In this document: positions 59,980 through 64,000 of the stretch, piece after piece
Position numbering within the stretch: the first letter of the stretch is position 1
Layout of the letters: each line of letters begins with the position of its first letter
Source of the DNA: an uncultured Lachnospiraceae bacterium
Lineage (GTDB): Bacteria > Bacillota > Clostridia > Lachnospirales > Lachnospiraceae
Assembly (NCBI GenBank): GCA_947589305.1
Contig: CANQAP010000001.1
Span: 434,001 to 498,000, forward strand
Direction: 5' to 3'
DNA length: 64,000 nucleotides
Notes under the pieces: model-generated
The model's database searches: none
The model's input: the letters and a program-made list of their open reading frames with translations, nothing else
What the model was told of the DNA's origin: nothing
Program-made: the position numbers and the translations under genes

Positions 59980-62842
59980 CATCATTCCTTCTCTCTTCGT
60001 TCATTCTATCGTCCGAAACCGGCGTCTTCTCCGCTTTCCGATCCACGGATTCATCCGACGGAATTTCTCCATACACTTCCGGCGGTTCCAGTAACCATCT
60101 CATCCGTTTTTTCTTTTCCAAGACGATATAGCATACCGTCAGTGCAATCATCCCTACGGACAGGATCGTACCCAATAACAATCCGCTCTGCCGGTATTGC
60201 AGGTGAACGGTATGCTCCCCCGCTCCTAACCGTGTAGCGACAAAGGAACCGGACCAAAGCGGCAGAATGTCCACCTCTTCACCGTCTACATACATATGCC
60301 AGTTCCTGTCATATGGAATACTGGTAAATAAAATTCCGTCTTCATTGACCTGTATCGTACCGTCCACCGTGGTCGCAGTATAGCCGTTCACCTGTAACTG
60401 CTGCTTTGCTAAGATCTCATATGCTTTCTGCCATTGTTCTTCATTCAGGTGAAACTGTACAATGTTTCCTCTTCCGTTTACATTTTCATCAAAGAAACCG
60501 TCTTCCACCTCATAATAGATATGAATTTCTTCTCCTTTTTCAAGATAACCGGTCGTCACGATTTCACTTACTATTTCAATATAGTATTCACCAGCCTCTT
60601 CCGCCACATAATCCAACCGAAGCCCGCTTTGCTCGCCGGGCTGATACTCTTCCATGCTAAAATCCGTAAAGACATCTTCCCGGTCAAAATCCAGACCGAC
60701 GATATCTTCCTGTTGGATTCCTTTTGACAGCAGATAATTTCCGTCTGCCACTACGGCATGACAGTTTAATGCCTTGATGGAAGTCAACACCAATCCGTCA
60801 CCTTCTTCCATGACATCCGGCACGCCGCAGATCCCTTCGATCCAATCGTTGATTCCCAGTTGACCACTAGAAAGTATATCCACATAGTATTGTTCCAAAT
60901 CTTCCGGAAAGGCAGTGTCGGCATCCGGATCAATCATATAGCCCAGCGATAAGACGGTCGGATTCTCGTAGAACGTATATCCGTCCTGCGAGACCACTGC
61001 CGGATAATGGTCGTAAATGCTTTCCGCCGAACTATATAACTGATTAGGCGACGCCAGACTGAGTACTATTTGGTTGTCCAAGAAATACTGTACATTCATC
61101 AGTGAAAAGGTTGCCTGATTATAGGTAAACGGCGAAATAAAATTCTTTCCGACCGACACCCCCATAGGTTGTAAGAATTTTCCCGTATTGGCAATGGAGC
61201 TTGAAAAAATAGCATTTCCCTTTTGATTATACAGCATGGATTCATTCATTTTGATCAGTTCCCCGTTACTGATACTCCTTGAAAATCCGTACGCTTCTTC
61301 CAATGGATGCGCTTCGATAAATTCTTTCTTATCGATCGCCACCTGTTCCAAAGCCGGCATATTTGCGTTGGTAAATCGGAAAATGATCGTAAATGCAAAG
61401 CACAGCATCAATTCTATACACCCAATGGCATTTAAGACTTTTGCAAGTTTGTTTCTGCCATATGGCAAAAACAGAAACATAATCATATAAAACAAAAACA
61501 ACATAATGCTGACAGAATAGGTAAATTGATACAAGACCTCTTTTGCAAAGGCAAAGCACAGTACCGTAATCACAGACCAACCAAGTCCGATCGCTATGCC
61601 CCGCAGCAAGGTCGCATACCGGAATTCCGTCTCTTCCAAAGTAATCCACGATTCATATGCCAGCAAAATACACAAAAACGTAAAGCAGATGGCAAACCGG
61701 TTCGGAAACCATGACGGATAATGAAATAAGTGCATGACATAATTTAGAACATTCCAGTTGAAAGCCAGCATATAGATCAGTACGACCGCCAGTTTTTTCA
61801 GGCGGACCGATTTCTTAATCTTCGGATTTAAGAAGTAAAAAGTGGTCAGCATCAAAGGCAGTAAACCAAAAAATAAATTTACTTCCCCATAGCTGTCGGC
61901 TGCGGTTCCTCTGTCCACCGCCATATTCAGAGCAAAAAAGTTTTTCAAAATATCAAAGTATGTGGTAAACCAATGATCGGTCTGCATTTCACTGATCGTA
62001 TAATCCTGCCGCAGAATCTGAACAAACGTCGGCAGGATCACAATCGCAGAAGAAACGATCGATGCCAGCGAAATACCAAGAATCTTAAAGGACTTTCTCC
62101 AGAAAATCTTCGCACTTCCGAATTCCAACGTGAGATAATAAAAAATGATAAAAAAGCTAAACAAAGCGGTCATATAATATCCGCAGAGGAAGGAAAGCGT
62201 GAGCATCACATAGTACAGCTTCCAGTCCTTGTTTGTCACAAAACGTTCCAACCCGAGGATGATCAACGGAAAATAGACGGCGCAGACCATCATGTGCCAG
62301 TTATTGACATTCGATAAAGCGTACATACAAAGCGCATAAGACAAGGAAAACAGCATATTTGCCGGTCTGCCCTGTTCCAGATGCCGATATGGACGATGTG
62401 TCAAAAAATACAGCATGGTACCATTCATTGCGACTTCGATCAATATAAATACAATCGTGCCGCATGATAGAATGTATTGGGAAGGCACCAACAAAAACAG
62501 GAGGGTAAACGGATTAATGATCGTAGTAAAAATACTGAAATAATTCGTGCCATATCCTACATTCCATGTATACAGTAACGATTCACCGGTCGCCAGTTTA
62601 TGCTTGAATTCTTCCAAATACGGGTAACTCTGCAACGCAAAATCGCCGTTTAAAAACATGGAATCTCCAAACGGCCAAAATCCCTTAAGTGCCATAACCG
62701 CCAGAATCGTTCCGACAATCAACAGACTGGAGACAATATACACATAATATGTGTGCCACCACTGACGGGCGGATGTTCTTTCCCGCACTGGTTTCCTGCT
62801 TTGATGTTTATATTGTTCGTCATTCCCGATCTGCTGTTTCAT
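59966..62842 (-). CDS. YfhO-family giant membrane protein
   Basis: A 958-residue polytopic membrane protein of the YfhO (DUF2142/GT-C-like) class. The N-terminus is cytoplasmic, then about 12 membrane helices to residue ~490 follow; the conserved motif after the first helix is DFALQSYPYLEEFKHKLATG near residue 67. An extracellular domain (about 500-900) ends with YDRNWHMYVDGEEVDILPLW and GAGEHTVHLQYRQSGL, then a last helix and a charged tail. YfhO proteins glycosylate lipoteichoic acid or related polymers in Bacillus. The promoter at 62971 and the overlap with the aminotransferase gene make it the first gene of a four-gene operon. Confidence 0.88.
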   Translation of the reverse strand: MKQQIGNDEQYKHQSRKPVRERTSARQWWHTYYVYIVSSLLIVGTILAVMALKGFWPFGDSMFLNGDFALQSYPYLEEFKHKLATGESLLYTWNVGYGTNYFSIFTTIINPFTLLFLLVPSQYILSCGTIVFILIEVAMNGTMLYFLTHRPYRHLEQGRPANMLFSLSYALCMYALSNVNNWHMMVCAVYFPLIILGLERFVTNKDWKLYYVMLTLSFLCGYYMTALFSFFIIFYYLTLEFGSAKIFWRKSFKILGISLASIVSSAIVILPTFVQILRQDYTISEMQTDHWFTTYFDILKNFFALNMAVDRGTAADSYGEVNLFFGLLPLMLTTFYFLNPKIKKSVRLKKLAVVLIYMLAFNWNVLNYVMHLFHYPSWFPNRFAICFTFLCILLAYESWITLEETEFRYATLLRGIAIGLGWSVITVLCFAFAKEVLYQFTYSVSIMLFLFYMIMFLFLPYGRNKLAKVLNAIGCIELMLCFAFTIIFRFTNANMPALEQVAIDKKEFIEAHPLEEAYGFSRSISNGELIKMNESMLYNQKGNAIFSSSIANTGKFLQPMGVSVGKNFISPFTYNQATFSLMNVQYFLDNQIVLSLASPNQLYSSAESIYDHYPAVVSQDGYTFYENPTVLSLGYMIDPDADTAFPEDLEQYYVDILSSGQLGINDWIEGICGVPDVMEEGDGLVLTSIKALNCHAVVADGNYLLSKGIQQEDIVGLDFDREDVFTDFSMEEYQPGEQSGLRLDYVAEEAGEYYIEIVSEIVTTGYLEKGEEIHIYYEVEDGFFDENVNGRGNIVQFHLNEEQWQKAYEILAKQQLQVNGYTATTVDGTIQVNEDGILFTSIPYDRNWHMYVDGEEVDILPLWSGSFVATRLGAGEHTVHLQYRQSGLLLGTILSVGMIALTVCYIVLEKKKRMRWLLEPPEVYGEIPSDESVDRKAEKTPVSDDRMNEERRNDDDQL

Positions 62843-62970
62843 GCCCTACCTCCATGCCGCTATTTTTCAACGCATAAACGGTCCAATCAAACCTTCCGCC
62901 ACTTATGCTTTCATGATATCATGCCACCAACCAAAAGTTGATGATCGACGCGCACATCTGCACGTTTTTT

Positions 62971-62999
62971 ATTATATCATACTTCCTTGGGATTGCCAA
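62971..62999 (-). promoter_or_regulatory. Sigma-A promoter of the yfhO-like operon
   Basis: Minus-strand -35 TTGGCA (62994-62999) and perfect -10 TATAAT (62971-62976) with a 17-base spacer, overlapping the last codons of mtaB. The leader to the yfhO ATG is about 120 bases and holds small palindromes but nothing recognisable. Confidence 0.7.
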
Positions 63000-64000
63000 G
63001 AAATCTGACCGTCACCAGTTGATTCCGGATATCCCGCTCTGATTCCACCTCTACTTTTATATATCGCTCGGTATGTCCGGAATAACAGTTTTCTTTTCCC
63101 GTTTCCGCTTCTTCTACCAAAACTTCCAGCGGTTTCCCAATATAATATGCTTCATATTCCTGTTTTTGTTTTGCCGTCAACGCCAGTAACCGTTCGCTTC
63201 TTTTCCGTTTTTCCGGTTCCGGAATCTGATCCGGCATCCGTTCCGCTGCCGTTCCTTTGCGTTTGGAATATTGAAAAACGTGTATTTCATATAAATGCAG
63301 GTTTTCCAGATTCTGAACGGTCGTTTCAAATTCTTCTCTTGTTTCGCCCGGGAATCCGACGATCACATCGGTCGTTATTGCCGGATGTTCATACGCCTTT
63401 CGCAGCAATGCGCAGCTTCTTACGTATTCTTCTATCGTATATTTCCGGTTCATTCGTTTTAGAGTATCATTGCATGCGCTTTGCAGGGAAAGATGAAAAT
63501 GCGGGCATACCTTTTCCAGCGTCTGTAATTCCGTCACAAATGCCTCCGTTATGATCCGCGGTTCCAGTGAACCCAAACGGATCCTGACAATTCCCTCTAC
63601 CGTATGAATCTGACGGAGCAGTCTCAGCAACGCCGTACCGTCCGGCGTCTCGTCTATCGGTGCATGGTCCCATTCCTTTCCGTACGAACTTAAATGAATG
63701 CCGGTCAAGACCACTTCCTTGCATCCCTGTTCCGCCAGCCGTTTTACTTCTTCCATGACATCTTCTGGTTTCCGGCTGCGGATTCTCCCCCGGGCATATG
63801 GAATCAGGCAATAGGAACAGAATTGATTACATCCGTCCTGAATTTTGATATACGCCCGTGTATGTTCTGTCGTATGACTGATCTTCAGCTCCTCGTATTC
63901 ATCCGTTTCTCCGATCGGGATCCATGCCTGATTTGTGCCTTTTTCCAAATATTGAGTCAATATCTCCACAATATCTTTTTTCCGGTTGTTCCCGATCACC
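62977..64000 (-). CDS. mtaB: tRNA t6A37 methylthiotransferase MtaB (partial, N-terminus outside window)
   Basis: Radical-SAM enzyme that adds a methylthio group to t6A at position 37 of tRNAs. The window shows about 340 C-terminal residues of a protein usually near 430; the first Fe-S domain is off the right edge. The radical-SAM cluster motif is QDGCNQFCSYCLIPYARGRI (CXXXCXXC), then EVVLTGIHLSSYG, RIRLGSLEP and FHLSLQSACNDTLKRMNRKY, and the C-terminal TRAM domain follows. The internal ATG-less start at the edge is not a real start. Confidence 0.93.
   Translation of the reverse strand, partial: VIGNNRKKDIVEILTQYLEKGTNQAWIPIGETDEYEELKISHTTEHTRAYIKIQDGCNQFCSYCLIPYARGRIRSRKPEDVMEEVKRLAEQGCKEVVLTGIHLSSYGKEWDHAPIDETPDGTALLRLLRQIHTVEGIVRIRLGSLEPRIITEAFVTELQTLEKVCPHFHLSLQSACNDTLKRMNRKYTIEEYVRSCALLRKAYEHPAITTDVIVGFPGETREEFETTVQNLENLHLYEIHVFQYSKRKGTAAERMPDQIPEPEKRKRSERLLALTAKQKQEYEAYYIGKPLEVLVEEAETGKENCYSGHTERYIKVEVESERDIRNQLVTVRFLGNPKEV

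Noticed and set aside
1..64000. tRNA, rRNA or CRISPR array
   Set aside because: No repeat-spacer pattern and no cloverleaf-like sequence was recognised on either strand, though I could not run a scan.

Overview
The window looks like a chromosome segment of a spore-forming, Gram-positive anaerobe of the class Clostridia, most likely a Lachnospiraceae. The evidence is gene content: a complete spoIIIA operon, a sigK gene without an obvious long pro-sequence, RNase J, a YlbF-family gene, an ireB-ruvX-DUF1292 trio, a clostridial-type 6S RNA, and a firmicute-style type IV pilus locus. Nearly all genes lie on the minus strand; only rnpB, three genes at 19.6-21.8 kb and sigK are on the plus strand. 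No tRNA, rRNA, CRISPR array, insertion sequence or prophage was recognised.

Region by region (minus-strand genes are read right to left). 1-8.8 kb: a housekeeping operon, asp23-nusB-xseA-xseB-ispA-dxs-tlyA-nadK-argR-recN, driven by a sigma-A promoter at 8834-8861; recN runs off the left edge. 8.9-13.6 kb: spoIIIAA-AH, the mother-cell channel operon, with an unusually short SpoIIIAF and SpoIIIAG. 13.7-16.9 kb: yqeG, a fused aroE-aroK, aroQ and efp. 17.0-18.6 kb: a secreted 3D-domain cell-wall protein with a WalR-like box beside its promoter, then rnpB (RNase P RNA). 18.6-30.6 kb: a mixed stretch with an unknown helical protein, an AP2/HNH-like protein, a PdaB-like deacetylase, a small lipoprotein, a Csp-like S8 protease, a DivIVA-like coiled-coil protein, a polyprenyl-phosphate glycosyltransferase, a YihY-type membrane protein, a large SpoIID/LytB protein, 6S RNA and an acidic membrane-anchored protein.

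30.7-50.0 kb is the most distinctive part: a 19-kb type IV pilus locus in the order pilB-pilT-pilC-pilA-pilD-pilMN (fused)-pilO-four minor pilins-giant protein. The minor pilins resemble GspI, GspK, GspH and GspJ. The GspK/PilX-like one has about 846 residues, and the last gene encodes a membrane-anchored surface protein of about 1770 residues that looks like DUF5057. I infer that this is a pilus tip complex with an unfamiliar, very large tip or adhesin module, perhaps doing the job of PilY1. PilB carries a tandem MshEN-type c-di-GMP-binding signature.

50.2-56.4 kb holds sigK (divergent from pilB) and a conserved operon: ireB, ruvX, DUF1292, rnj, ylbF-like, a short MltG-like protein without a catalytic domain, trmR and a U32 (trhP-like) gene; the last two probably make a tRNA wobble-uridine modification. 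56.4-62.9 kb is a surface-sugar type operon: a giant YfhO-like membrane protein, a WecE/RffA-like aminotransferase, an ATP-grasp ligase and a Gfo/Idh/MocA oxidoreductase. mtaB (tRNA methylthiotransferase) runs off the right edge.
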